The notes: a model not told the origin generated them from the sequence alone. DNA of 46,833 nucleotides from Ardenticatena sp. (GCA_015487975.1 WFOS01000053.1:1-46833); one strand, 5' to 3'; positions 1 to 8,244 are shown, counted from the stretch's first letter. A program made the numbers and translations.

Positions 1-185
1 GCCGCCGACACGCTGGGGGCAGGGCGGGGCCGCTGGGCCTGCTCAGGAGGTGCGACGCACCTCTGGCAGGTGCGTCGCACCTCGAAGTACCGTCAGGCGT
101 GCGTGCCTCTCGAGGCCAGGCGGGGTGCTTTCGTATCCCTTGCTCACCCCTTTCACTCGCCGTGCAGAGATCTGGGTAATCACCA
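1..185 (+). mobile_element. Copy A (partial) of a dispersed MITE-like repeat
   Basis: This is the right-hand part of a repeat family seen complete at 4821-5267; its left end lies outside the window. It holds the long hairpin (47-83), a 54-nt block at 91-144 that matches 5096-5149 at 52 of 54 positions, and the right terminal inverted repeat ending in GGTAATCACCA at 185. It is shorter than the complete copy because the variable stretches between blocks are missing. Positions 1-43 do not match the complete copy well. The element ends 30 bp before the start of the Nudix gene. No credible coding sequence is present. Confidence 0.75.
47..83. repeat. 16-bp-arm hairpin inside repeat copy A
   Basis: The arms GAGGTGCGACGCACCT (47-62) and AGGTGCGTCGCACCTC (68-83) are perfect reverse complements separated by 5 nt. 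Each arm is itself nearly palindromic (GGTGCG-A-CGCACC), so alternative foldings are possible. The equivalent hairpin in copy B differs at paired positions, so pairing is kept. Confidence 0.85.
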
Positions 186-215
186 GTATCACTATCTTCA
201 AACAGGAGGTGCGAA

Positions 216-770
216 ATGGATACCAATCGTTGGAGGTTTTGCCCACGTTGTGGCGTTCAGTTGCAGCGACAATTGGTGATGGGGGAGGAACGCCCCGTTT
301 GCCCGTCATGTGGCTTTGTTGCCTTTGCCGACCCTAAGGTGACGGCGGGGGTATTGGTCGAAGCCAAGGGGCGTGTCTTGCTGGGGCGGCGTGGCGTCAA
401 TCCTGGGAAGGGAGCGTGGTACATTCCTTCTGGGTTTGTGGAGTATGGCGAGCCGCCCGAAGTGGCTGCGCAGCGGGAAGTATTGGAGGAAACGGGCGTG
501 CAGGTGCGTATCACCCATTTGTTGGGGGTCTGGTTTTTCGATGGCACGCCTGGCGGGAAGGCGGGTATTGCCATTTTCTACTACGGCGTTCCTGAGGGAG
601 ATAGTGTGGCAACACCCGCCGACGATGTGGTCGAAGTGGCATGGTGTGCGCCCGACGGGTTGCCATCGCCTATTGCGTTCCCCATTCACACGGAAATTTT
701 GCAGGCCTGGGCGCAGGCACGGCTTACGGGGCAATCTTTTCCACCACCAGCAGGTGTGAGAGGCCAATGA
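216..770 (+). CDS. Nudix hydrolase with N-terminal zinc ribbon
   Basis: A 184-aa protein expected to hydrolyse a nucleoside-diphosphate-linked substrate in the cytoplasm; the substrate cannot be read from the sequence. An N-terminal zinc ribbon uses Cys9/Cys12 and Cys29/Cys32, followed by a Nudix domain with an intact box that runs from GFVEYGE to REVLEETGV (metal-binding REVLEE core). Zinc ribbon plus Nudix is the layout of the NudC-like and ADP-ribose-pyrophosphatase-like families. The ATG at 216 is chosen because a strong AGGAGG lies at 204-209. The repeat element ends just upstream, so its leader is repeat-derived or repeat-adjacent. The 3' end overlaps the convergent methyltransferase gene by 47 bp. 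Confidence 0.9.
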   Translation: MDTNRWRFCPRCGVQLQRQLVMGEERPVCPSCGFVAFADPKVTAGVLVEAKGRVLLGRRGVNPGKGAWYIPSGFVEYGEPPEVAAQREVLEETGVQVRITHLLGVWFFDGTPGGKAGIAIFYYGVPEGDSVATPADDVVEVAWCAPDGLPSPIAFPIHTEILQAWAQARLTGQSFPPPAGVRGQ

Positions 771-1455
771 TCCGTGCGGGAGTGCGTTCGGCTAGGCGTG
801 CGGTGGTGCGGAGGAAACGCCCGAGCATGGGGCGGCGAGCAATGACGTTGTCGAAAGCCGGGAAGACGTGCGAATGGTGGATGAAACGCACAGGCATTCC
901 CTCGAACAGGCGGCGTAGAGAGCGCCCCGTGTAGGCCCGCACATGTGGCGCGAGCCGGTTGCGGAGCGGTGTAGGCAGGTAGTTGACGAGTGGGATGTTG
1001 CCAAAGTGGTAGGTGCCGCGCCAGTAGATCCCGTGTGTCTCGAAGAGCCAGAGACGGTTCGGCACGAAAATGACTGCCCGTCCGCCAACGCGCAAGACAC
1101 GCACGATTTCTTGCACGGCCAGGCGGTCGTCGCCAACGTGTTCTAGCACTTCATGCGAAAGAACGGTATCGAACGTCTCGTCGGGGAAAGGAAGGCGTTC
1201 GTCGGCTTGCACAGTGTGCCCACGTTGGGCGGCTTTGTGTGCGCGTTCGAACTCGTACTCGGTGCCGACAGCCAGTTCGACGTTGGGCAGGGTACTCATT
1301 TGCGCAAGATAGAGCCCCACCCCCGTCCCGTGGTCGAGGACGGTGGTGGCATGGTGCAGACGCCCCCATTCGACGATGAGGCGCCAGCGGAATGTCTGCC
1401 CCGCCCGCCAGACGTACGAGGGTTCTCCAAGTTGTGCGGCGAATGTGCTGGGCAT
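724..1455 (-). CDS. Class I SAM-dependent methyltransferase
   Basis: A 243-aa Methyltransf_11-type protein. Motif I is VLDHGTGVGLYLAQM, the acidic residue after strand 2 lies in GTEYEFERA, and FDTVLSHEVLEHV is the motif IV region. The C-terminal half, with GIYWRGTYHFGNIPLVNY, resembles methyltransferases of cell-surface glycan or lipid clusters, but the acceptor is unknown. The frame is open further upstream to 1554, but the ATG at 1455 is preferred because GGAGAGG lies 10 nt upstream and the upstream part would overlap the HD-GYP gene. It follows that gene on the same strand with a 64-bp gap, so co-transcription is possible. It overlaps the convergent Nudix gene at its 3' end. Confidence 0.85.
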   Translation of the reverse strand: MPSTFAAQLGEPSYVWRAGQTFRWRLIVEWGRLHHATTVLDHGTGVGLYLAQMSTLPNVELAVGTEYEFERAHKAAQRGHTVQADERLPFPDETFDTVLSHEVLEHVGDDRLAVQEIVRVLRVGGRAVIFVPNRLWLFETHGIYWRGTYHFGNIPLVNYLPTPLRNRLAPHVRAYTGRSLRRLFEGMPVRFIHHSHVFPAFDNVIARRPMLGRFLRTTARLAERTPARIIGLSHLLVVEKIAP

Positions 1456-1519
1456 GGTGATGCGACCTCTCCACGTAGATTTGGCTGCGGATGGTAGCGC
1501 AACCCCATGGTTGGGCAAG

Positions 1520-4500
1520 TCAGGCGGATGCGAACATGCGCTCGAACAGGTCAACCAGGCGTGGCTCGAAGTGCAAGCCGCGTTGTGAGCGAATGTAGGC
1601 GAGTGCTTCCTCGTGCGAGCGTGCTTTGCGGTAGGGGCGGTTGTGTGTCAGCGCGTCGTACACGTCGGCAATGGCGAAAATGCGTGCTTCGATGGGGATT
1701 TCTTCCCCTTTCAGGCCACGGGGATATCCTGTACCATCCCACTTTTCGTGATGGCAAAGGGGAATGGCAAGCGCCGGTTCGAGAAAATGAATGCGCGAAA
1801 GGATACGCTGAGCAATTTCTGGATGTTTGCGCATGAGGGTGCGCTCTTCGTTGGAGAGGGGGCCAGGTTTGCGCAGGATGGTATCGGGAATGACCATTTT
1901 GCCAATGTCGTGCAAGAGGGCGCCATACCGAATGAAGCGCAATCGTTCGTCGGGAATGCCGAGGGCGTGGCACATTTGCACGGTGAGGTCGGCCACGCGG
2001 CGACTGTGCCCTTCTGTTTCTTCGTCGCGCAGGTCGAGCAGGCGTGCCCACCCCTCGATGGTTTCTTCGTAGGCGAGTTGCAGGTCGAAGTTGAGGCGTT
2101 GGATGGAAACGAGCATGCGCCCGTTGTCGAGTGCGATCGCGGCTTGCCCTACGAGTAGGTCGCGCGTTTGGTGCAGGTGCTCATCATCAGGCCAGGCTGC
2201 ATGGGCAAAGAAGAGTACCATGCCTTGCAATTCGCCTTTGGCAATCAGAGGCATCGCGTCGCAGAAGGGGATGTCGAGCATTGCTAGAAAGGTTTGCGCC
2301 CATTCGGCCTGTTCGGGAGAGAGATGGAGTGGGTGTTGTGTCCGTATGAGCGTCTGCCAGGGGGCTTGTGTGGCTGGAATGTAGGCGGGGGGTGTAGCGG
2401 GCATTGCCTTACCATCCCAGAGTAAGCGTTCGAAAGTGTGTTCGACCTGGTCGAATGTGTACACGGCGACCCCCATGATGGGGAGGTGATGCAACGCTTC
2501 CTGGGCAAAAACAGAAAGTGGCAACAAGGTATCCATGCTGCCGACGATACTCATATCAATGCGGCGGAGAGATTGCAAAAGGTGGAGCTGGTGGCGCGTT
2601 TCAGCATGCAGTTTCAGGCGATGCAGAGCGTTCGCTGCAAAATCGCACAGGGATTGGAGCAAGGCTGTTTCGTGGTGGTCGAGCGGCACATCGCGCACCA
2701 GAATCAGCGTGCCGAGCTGATTGTCGTGGCTGGTAAGCGTGACGGAGGTGGCGTGATAGTGTGTGTGCTGGTATTCAAGCAGGGGCAGTGTGTCCATCTG
2801 TCGGGTATGCACGCTTTGCAGCCAGCGCCGAATCGCTGCCCCATTGTTCAGCAGGCCCAGGGCACGCGAAGGCAGCGTGGTGTGCAGTGGGATGAAGGCA
2901 ACTCCATCGGCTTCGTACAGGTGCGTGATGCTGTCGAGCAAGGCCTCGATGGCAGCGTCGAATGTATCGGCATTGCGTAACCCCTGAGCAAGTGTCAGCA
3001 ATGCCTGGCGTTCATGTTCATGGCGGCGACGGGGGGTGTTGTCGTGCATGGCAAGGTAGCAGGTGCGGTTGTCTTCCAGACGACTGGTGAGTGTGATCCA
3101 ACGCCATGCGCCGTGCGCATCTTGCAAGCGGTATTCGATGGAGGCGTTTGGCGTGTGCCACATGGAGAGATGAAAGGCACGCAATCGCAGGCGGTCGTGG
3201 GGGTGTGCCCGTGCTTCCCATTCGTGAATATCCAAGGGGGTTGACGATGCCGTTCCAAGGATGGTTTCACGTCCTGGGGTTTCCCACACCAGTTGGGTCG
3301 TGCCATCTTCCTGGCGTTGGTAGGCACAGGCGTAATCCGCGGTCATCGTTGCAACGAAACGGTAGCGGCGGCGCGATTCTTCACTTTCTGCCAGCAGACG
3401 ATAGTTTTCGAGCATGATGCCGATGGCATTCGCAGCGATTGTCAGGGCAAGGACGTGTTCACGGCGGTACAGTGTGGTGCTTGTACCAACAAGTTCGAGT
3501 ACGCCCAACGTTCCGCCGCAGGTGAAGGGCACCGCAATCGAGGCGGGAAGGTCTTTGTTGGTGTCGAACGCATGCGAAACGGGGTGTTGCAGAGTAAACG
3601 CCTGGTCGGGGAGCGAGCCGTCGATGGGGGCGAATGCACTCGTGGCGTGTTCTCCATTGCCGATGTGATACCGTCGCTGGCGGTGGTTGCCATCGGGCGT
3701 ATATTGCCAGACACGAAGCGTCTGAAATGGCGTGAATTGTTGCACAAAGTTGACCAGGGCACGGAAGTAGGCAGTGGTGTCGCTGGTCATGGTGGTGATG
3801 CGTAGCAGATGTATGAGTTGTTGTAAAAACGTTTCGAATGTTTCGGAAACCCCATGGAGCGAGGTGGATGTTTCGGGGGGGCTTTCCACAGCAGCCGTGA
3901 TATCGCGATAGCGCACGTAGAGCGCAGAGCCATATGCGGGGTGTTCGCGGTGTTCCCACAGGCATTCAATCCATCGGGGATAGCCTTCGGCTGTTTGCAT
4001 GCAGAGATGGGCAAAGATGGGCGTCTGTGTGGTGTACGCTTGTTGCAACAAATGGTCGAGTAAGGCTTGCTGCGATGGTGTGAGCAACGTGCGAAATGCC
4101 TTGTCCCGAAGGTCTGCAACCGTGCTATTCAGCAAAAACGCCAGATCGAATGGTGTGTTGAGCAAACGCCCCTCGCTGGTGAGCCAGAAAGCACCCTGGC
4201 TGGAGAGGTGTTCGATGGTGGTGGCATGCGGTGGCGCCATGGCGGAATAGTGGTCGGTTGCCATGAGATAGGGAATGGTGCTCATGAGCGTCAGCATATC
4301 ATCGCACGCCTGGTAGTGGGCAGCACCAGCCCGCAACAGAGCGACGGCACGTTCGACTGAGGGCGTGGTGCTCATCACGCACACGGAAGGTGCGTTAGGG
4401 GTCTCTTTGAGCGCATCCAGAATGGCACTGGCGCCCACTGACGATGTGTCATCAGGGCAGACAATCAGGTGTGGTGCTGGGGAGGTTTGTAAGGTGCGGT

Positions 4501-4627
4501 GCAATTCAGAGAGCGATGTAAATGCGTGCCAGGTGGCTGCATATCCTGCTTCTCTCAAGGCGACTTGCCATTGGTCTGTATGATCGAGGAGTGGAGCGGC
4601 TACAAAAATATTCAAATGGATAGCCAT
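1520..4627 (-). CDS. Multi-sensor HD-GYP domain cyclic-di-GMP phosphodiesterase
   Basis: A 1035-aa cytoplasmic signalling protein. The order is: a degenerate receiver-like N-terminus (about 1-135, without the usual acidic pair), a PAS-like segment (about 150-260), a GAF-like domain (about 265-420), a second PAS with PAC-like region (about 425-535), two GAF-like domains (about 540-840), then an HD-GYP domain (about 851-1030). The HD pair is in LLHDIGK near residue 906 and the GYP signature is in GTGYPRGL near residue 968. HD-GYP proteins hydrolyse c-di-GMP to pGpG or GMP. No transmembrane segment is apparent, so it probably senses small intracellular ligands. The ATG at 4627 is chosen over an upstream in-frame ATG at 4702 because a purine-rich AAAGGATGAG precedes it and the upstream residues look non-coding. 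Confidence 0.92.
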   Translation of the reverse strand: MAIHLNIFVAAPLLDHTDQWQVALREAGYAATWHAFTSLSELHRTLQTSPAPHLIVCPDDTSSVGASAILDALKETPNAPSVCVMSTTPSVERAVALLRAGAAHYQACDDMLTLMSTIPYLMATDHYSAMAPPHATTIEHLSSQGAFWLTSEGRLLNTPFDLAFLLNSTVADLRDKAFRTLLTPSQQALLDHLLQQAYTTQTPIFAHLCMQTAEGYPRWIECLWEHREHPAYGSALYVRYRDITAAVESPPETSTSLHGVSETFETFLQQLIHLLRITTMTSDTTAYFRALVNFVQQFTPFQTLRVWQYTPDGNHRQRRYHIGNGEHATSAFAPIDGSLPDQAFTLQHPVSHAFDTNKDLPASIAVPFTCGGTLGVLELVGTSTTLYRREHVLALTIAANAIGIMLENYRLLAESEESRRRYRFVATMTADYACAYQRQEDGTTQLVWETPGRETILGTASSTPLDIHEWEARAHPHDRLRLRAFHLSMWHTPNASIEYRLQDAHGAWRWITLTSRLEDNRTCYLAMHDNTPRRRHEHERQALLTLAQGLRNADTFDAAIEALLDSITHLYEADGVAFIPLHTTLPSRALGLLNNGAAIRRWLQSVHTRQMDTLPLLEYQHTHYHATSVTLTSHDNQLGTLILVRDVPLDHHETALLQSLCDFAANALHRLKLHAETRHQLHLLQSLRRIDMSIVGSMDTLLPLSVFAQEALHHLPIMGVAVYTFDQVEHTFERLLWDGKAMPATPPAYIPATQAPWQTLIRTQHPLHLSPEQAEWAQTFLAMLDIPFCDAMPLIAKGELQGMVLFFAHAAWPDDEHLHQTRDLLVGQAAIALDNGRMLVSIQRLNFDLQLAYEETIEGWARLLDLRDEETEGHSRRVADLTVQMCHALGIPDERLRFIRYGALLHDIGKMVIPDTILRKPGPLSNEERTLMRKHPEIAQRILSRIHFLEPALAIPLCHHEKWDGTGYPRGLKGEEIPIEARIFAIADVYDALTHNRPYRKARSHEEALAYIRSQRGLHFEPRLVDLFERMFASA

Positions 4628-4719
4628 CCTATTCTCATCCTTTGGGGGATGTGCTCTGTAAGTGGTTCTGCATCGATGTAGATCACGCGAAAAAGTCCGC
4701 ACACGTGTTCACTTCTTGA

Positions 4720-4748
4720 AGTATAGTGGCGGCGAAATCGAAAAGCAA
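4720..4748 (-). promoter_or_regulatory. Candidate sigma-70 promoter of the HD-GYP gene
   Basis: On the minus strand, TTGCTT and TATACT are separated by 17 nt and lie about 95 bp upstream of the HD-GYP start. The spacing is optimal and the -10 is a good match. It lies outside the repeat insertion, so that insertion probably left this promoter intact. Confidence 0.55.
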
Positions 4749-4810
4749 AGAAACGCTGATTTTTCAAACGAATGGAGGCAATGGCGCACAGCAGACTTTG
4801 AAAAACAAGA

Positions 4811-4820
4811 GGAGTACACG
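4811..4820. repeat. Left target-site duplication of MITE copy B
   Basis: GGAGTACACG immediately precedes the left terminal inverted repeat and matches GGAGTACATG at 5268-5277 at 9 of 10 positions, the first eight being identical. Confidence 0.7.
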
Positions 4821-4967
4821 TGGTGATGACCTAAAACTTGGTGGGGGGTGGTGAAGAGACGAGACGGAGAGTGGAAAAGGCAAGCCAGAGGCGCCCCAGA
4901 CCTCGAAGGGGGCGTGCTGGACTCTCGGTTTTGGCTGCTTATCGGGAGAACGCCGCCTTCAGCTCAG

Positions 4968-5002
4968 GAGGAGCGACGCACCTGCCAGGTGCGTCGCTCC
5001 TC
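4968..5002. repeat. 16-bp-arm hairpin inside repeat copy B
   Basis: The arms GAGGAGCGACGCACCT (4968-4983) and AGGTGCGTCGCTCCTC (4987-5002) are perfect reverse complements around a 3-nt loop. Compared with copy A, the fifth base of the left arm (T to A) and its partner in the right arm (A to T) have both changed, keeping the pair. Confidence 0.85.
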
Positions 5003-5194
5003 GGTAACGTCTCGGCTTGGGAGGAAAACCAATGCGCATACATGGTGGCTGGATGCGCGAGGTTCACTAGTGGCCGTGATGGCCGGGTACCCCCACGTCA
5101 GGCGTGCGTGCCTCTCGAGGCCAGGCGGGGTACTTTTGTATCCCTTGCTGCGCTGGAGCCGTCGGTCTGGACGCCAACATTCTCTCAGCGCGTC

Positions 5195-5222
5195 TTGTGT
5201 GGCTTGTGCCATGTTTTATACG
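5195..5222 (+). promoter_or_regulatory. Weak candidate promoter inside the MITE, reading into the WecG-like gene
   Basis: TTGTGT and TATACG are separated by 16 nt and end about 55 bp before the downstream start codon. The matches are modest (3 of 6 and 4 of 6), so this is only a possible outward promoter. Confidence 0.25.
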
Positions 5223-5267
5223 GAGCAGTGCCTTTTCGCTTGTTTGCAGAGATTTGGGTCATCACCA

Positions 5268-5277
5268 GGAGTACATG
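5268..5277. repeat. Right target-site duplication of MITE copy B, containing the Shine-Dalgarno
   Basis: GGAGTACATG directly follows the right inverted repeat. Together with the last base of the element it gives AGGAG, 5 nt before the GTG start at 5277. The left duplicate is preceded by AAGA, so the undisturbed site probably read AAGAGGAGTACATGTG. Confidence 0.7.
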
Positions 5278-6104
5278 TGAAACAAGGCATGTTTGACAGA
5301 AACAGCGCCTCGCGCTACCAAACAATCTATCATGACAAAGACGAGGGGGCCTGGCTGGTGCAACGAATTGCTGTGCTTGGTGTTCCCATTGCCAATATCA
5401 CCGAAGACGAAACGGTTGCGCTCATGGGGGAGATGATTGCGTCGCGTCGGCCGCATCATGTTGTGACTGTCAACCCCGAATTTTTGATGGAAGCGCAGCG
5501 CAACGGCGCTTTTCGGCGCGTCCTGCTCGAAGCCGACCTGGCTCTTCCTGACGGTGTCGGCATCCTCATAGCGGGGCATTTGCAGGGCTGCCCTTTTCGC
5601 GCCCGTGTGGCAGGGAGCGATCTTGTGGAACGCCTGGCGGCGGAGAGTGCCCGTCATGGCTGGCGCTTGTATTTTCTGGGGGCAGCGCCAGGGGTGGCAG
5701 AACAGGCGATTGCCCGCCTGAAAACGCGCTACCCAACCTTCCAGGCGGTGGGCGCCTATGCTGGCTCGCCCACGCCCGAAGAAACCCCTGACCTGATTGC
5801 GCGGGTACGTGCTGCACAGCCTGATGTTCTCTTTGTGGCGTATGGCCATCCGCGGCAGGATCTCTGGATTGCGGCCAACAAGGAGGCGCTGGGCGTACCC
5901 GTGATGATGGGTGTCGGTGGGGCGTTCGATTTTCTGGCTGGCATTGTGCCACGTGCTCCACGGCGCATGCGGCAGATGGGGCTGGAATGGCTCTATCGGC
6001 TCTACAAACAGCCGTGGCGTTGGCGGCGTATGTTGGCGTTACCTCAGTTTTTGGTCCTGGCAACGCTGGAAGCAATTCATCGACGAAAGGAGCGCCGACG
6101 ATGA
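5277..6104 (+). CDS. WecG/TagA/CpsF family glycosyltransferase
   Basis: A 275-aa GT26-type enzyme that transfers an N-acetylhexosamine(uronate) from a UDP-sugar to an undecaprenyl-linked acceptor on the inner face of the membrane during glycan synthesis. Family signatures are VTVNPEFLMEA near the N-terminus, LALPDGVGIL, FVAYGHPRQDLWI, GVPVMMGVGGAFDFLAG and the C-terminal RAPRRMRQMGLEWLYRL. The GTG at 5277 is preferred because AGGAG is 5 nt upstream; an ATG at 5289 is the alternative. The longer open frame upstream is MITE sequence and not gene. The stop codon overlaps the ATG of the next gene (ATGA), implying coupling. It may act with the WecA/TagO-like transferase at 12.5 kb. Confidence 0.9.
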   Translation: MKQGMFDRNSASRYQTIYHDKDEGAWLVQRIAVLGVPIANITEDETVALMGEMIASRRPHHVVTVNPEFLMEAQRNGAFRRVLLEADLALPDGVGILIAGHLQGCPFRARVAGSDLVERLAAESARHGWRLYFLGAAPGVAEQAIARLKTRYPTFQAVGAYAGSPTPEETPDLIARVRAAQPDVLFVAYGHPRQDLWIAANKEALGVPVMMGVGGAFDFLAGIVPRAPRRMRQMGLEWLYRLYKQPWRWRRMLALPQFLVLATLEAIHRRKERRR

Positions 6105-7084
6105 AACGTTGGCATGTGTTCATCACCCGCCGATTGCCGGATGATATTCTGGCGCCGCTGGTGGAAGTGGCCGAAGTGGACGTGTGGCCTGACCGCTTTC
6201 CGCCCCCCTACGAGGAATTGCGCCACCGTACCGCACCTTGCGATGGTTTGCTCTGCATGCTCACCGACCGCATCGATGCCGCGCTCATGGACAATGCTCC
6301 CCATTTACGTGTTATCAGCCAGATGGCGGTGGGCTACGACAACATCGATGTGGCGGCGGCAACCGCGCGGCGTATTCCGGTGGGGCATACGCCCGGTGTA
6401 TTGACCGAGAGCACCGCTGATCTGGCATTTGCGCTCATGTTGGCAGCGGCACGGCGTTTGCTAGATGGGGTACGGTTCATCGAGCAAGGCTTGTGGCAGA
6501 CGTGGGAACCCTTCGGCTTGTTGGGGCAGGATGTGCATGGCAAGACGCTCGGCATTGTGGGGTTGGGGCGCATTGGGGCGGCAACTGCGCGTCGGGCGCT
6601 TGGGTTTGGTATGCGCCTTCTCTACACCGGGCCACGCGAAAAACCAGATGTGGCGGCCGCATTGGGGGCAACGTATGTCTCGTTCGATGAATTACTTGCC
6701 AAAAGCGACATGGTTAGCATTCATTGCCCGCTGACGCCGGCCACCTACCATCTCTTCGATGCGGATGCCTTTGCTCGTATGAAACCGGGTGCCATTCTGG
6801 TCAACACGGCGCGAGGCGGCATTGTCGATCACGAGGCATTGCTGGCGGTTATTCGAACGGGGCATCTGGGTGCCGCAGGACTGGATGTCACTGAGCCGGA
6901 ACCATTGCCCCCCGACCACCCATTGATGCAGTGCGAGCGTCTCATTCTCACGCCACACATTGGGTCGGCTACGGTGGAAACACGCCGCCGCATGGCACAA
7001 CGAGCAATTGACAACCTGCTGGCGGGGTTGCGTGGCGAACGATTGCCGTCTTGCGTCAATCCCGAAGTGTACGCAGACACATGA
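6101..7084 (+). CDS. D-isomer-specific 2-hydroxyacid dehydrogenase (glyoxylate/hydroxypyruvate reductase type)
   Basis: A 327-aa NAD(P)-dependent enzyme of the GhrB/D-glycerate dehydrogenase group, reducing glyoxylate or hydroxypyruvate. The nucleotide-binding motif is GIVGLGRIGAATARRA (about 151-166). Active-site residues are Arg238 in NTARGGIVD, the Glu in DVTEPEP (about 265) and His286 in LTPHIGSAT. Arg179 in YTGPREK, just after the second Rossmann strand, hints at NADP(H) preference. The start is the ATG at 6101, which overlaps the preceding stop, with AAAGGAG at 6086-6092. A metabolic enzyme coupled to a glycosyltransferase is unexplained; glyoxylate or hydroxypyruvate use may link to the glycine cleavage operon at 38 kb. 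Confidence 0.9.
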   Translation: MKRWHVFITRRLPDDILAPLVEVAEVDVWPDRFPPPYEELRHRTAPCDGLLCMLTDRIDAALMDNAPHLRVISQMAVGYDNIDVAAATARRIPVGHTPGVLTESTADLAFALMLAAARRLLDGVRFIEQGLWQTWEPFGLLGQDVHGKTLGIVGLGRIGAATARRALGFGMRLLYTGPREKPDVAAALGATYVSFDELLAKSDMVSIHCPLTPATYHLFDADAFARMKPGAILVNTARGGIVDHEALLAVIRTGHLGAAGLDVTEPEPLPPDHPLMQCERLILTPHIGSATVETRRRMAQRAIDNLLAGLRGERLPSCVNPEVYADT

Positions 7085-7098
7085 AGCGCTTCATGTGG

Positions 7099-8244
7099 TT
7101 ATGCCGCGTCGAGCACGTGCACCAGGCGGACAAGAAGTGCCAGGGCGGTGTCGAGTGTTTTTGGCTGAATGTTGGAAATGGTGTCGTTGAGCCAGTGCCA
7201 GTTCGGCAGATGCCCGTGGGCGTCCAATGCCATGAGCGTGAGAGCGCGATATCCTCGCTGCATCGCCACTTCGGCATCGGTGGGCAAAAGGTGGTACGTG
7301 CCCGTCGCGACGGGGAAGTTCGCCTCGGTAGCCACCTGCTCGGCCAACGTCAGCAAAGACGCATCGGCGGAATAGCGTTTCAGCGGTCCCTCGGTGGCGA
7401 GAGCCGTGACACGCCCAATGCCAATCGTATCACAGTTGATGAAAAAGGTGGTGGCGGGGTCGAATTGGTAGCCTTCCAGAAACGCTTGCATGCCCTGCGA
7501 ACCCGTTTCCTCACACCCGGTGAGTACCACCCACACATCGGTGAAGGGCAAGCCCTGTTGAAGTGCCTGTGCTGCGGCCAGCACGACCGCCACACCACTG
7601 GCATTGTCGTTTGCCCCGGCGACGTGGGGCATACGTTCTTTGTGTGCCATCATTCCCAACGCCAGCGCGATGTTTCCCAGCGCCACTCGTGCGCCTGTAC
7701 GCCCCAGGCGGCCGAGCGGAGCGCCAATCACCCCCCACACGAGCGAGAGAGCCAGCAACAGATAGGTGCGGCGAAACCCACCAACCAGACGTGGGTGGAA
7801 GAGCAGCGCTGCTTGTTGGGTATCGAGATGGGCAGTGAGCACGACGGTGCGACGGGATTCGCGCGTGGCGGGGCGGCGTGCCACCACGTTGACCGAAGGA
7901 GCGCGCGGCGCAAGTTCACTCAGCACGGGGCGCATGGTTTGTTCGAGGAAGAAGAGCCCCCCAGCGAGTGCTGAAAGCCCGATGGCGTGACGTATCTGTT
8001 TCTGGTGCAGCGCCCACGTGCCAAGTCCCCCCAGCATGTAGAGCGGTGCCATGGAGGTGGTGAATGTGCGCAAGCCAGCAACAGGCATGAGGTGTGTGGT
8101 GTATCCCCATGCGTGCAATTGCGCTGCGGCCCATTCTGCTGCGCGACGTTCCGCTGGGGATGCTGGTGGACGAGGACCAATCACCACACTGAGCATCCGG
8201 ATAGTGTCGAGCATGTGAGTTGTGGCGGATCTGTAAGATGGCAT
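7099..8244 (-). CDS. M28 family metallopeptidase, membrane-associated
   Basis: A 381-aa zinc aminopeptidase-like protein. The M28 metal ligands and catalytic acids are visible in order: His and Asp in LTAHLDT, Asp in GANDNASG, the Glu pair in GCEETGSQG, Asp in INCDTIG, and His in NWHWLND. Two hydrophobic stretches (about residues 68-105 and 165-185) interrupt the fold, so it is probably anchored in the membrane. It is convergent with the dehydrogenase (15-bp gap) and lies downstream of the response regulator on the same strand, 93 bp away. The substrate is unknown. Confidence 0.88.
   Translation of the reverse strand: MPSYRSATTHMLDTIRMLSVVIGPRPPASPAERRAAEWAAAQLHAWGYTTHLMPVAGLRTFTTSMAPLYMLGGLGTWALHQKQIRHAIGLSALAGGLFFLEQTMRPVLSELAPRAPSVNVVARRPATRESRRTVVLTAHLDTQQAALLFHPRLVGGFRRTYLLLALSLVWGVIGAPLGRLGRTGARVALGNIALALGMMAHKERMPHVAGANDNASGVAVVLAAAQALQQGLPFTDVWVVLTGCEETGSQGMQAFLEGYQFDPATTFFINCDTIGIGRVTALATEGPLKRYSADASLLTLAEQVATEANFPVATGTYHLLPTDAEVAMQRGYRALTLMALDAHGHLPNWHWLNDTISNIQPKTLDTALALLVRLVHVLDAA

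Larger units (their letters stand above)
4821..5267 (+). mobile_element. Complete MITE-like element (copy B) inserted in a ribosome-binding site
   Basis: A 447-bp non-coding element. The left end TGGTGATGACCTAAA and right end TTTGGGTCATCACCA form terminal inverted repeats (14 of 15). The left end of copy C (TGGTGATGACCCAAA) matches the right end perfectly. It is flanked by direct repeats GGAGTACACG and GGAGTACATG. Internal layout is a conserved left block (about 4821-4916), a variable stretch, the long hairpin (4968-5002), a variable stretch, the 54-nt block (5096-5149), a variable stretch and the right end. No transposase is encoded, so it must be mobilised in trans or be fossil. It fills most of the 649-bp gap between the HD-GYP and WecG-like genes. 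The transposon family is not assigned. Confidence 0.8.

Noticed and set aside
47..83. The palindromic repeat as a possible CRISPR repeat.
   Set aside because: It occurs singly within each dispersed element, without regular spacers or cas genes.
4838..5296. A 152-codon open frame within MITE copy B, whose QACVPLEARRG stretch recurs in copy A.
   Set aside because: The recurrence follows from near-identical DNA in the 54-nt block. Outside it the frame is not kept between copies and hairpin arms dominate the coding content.
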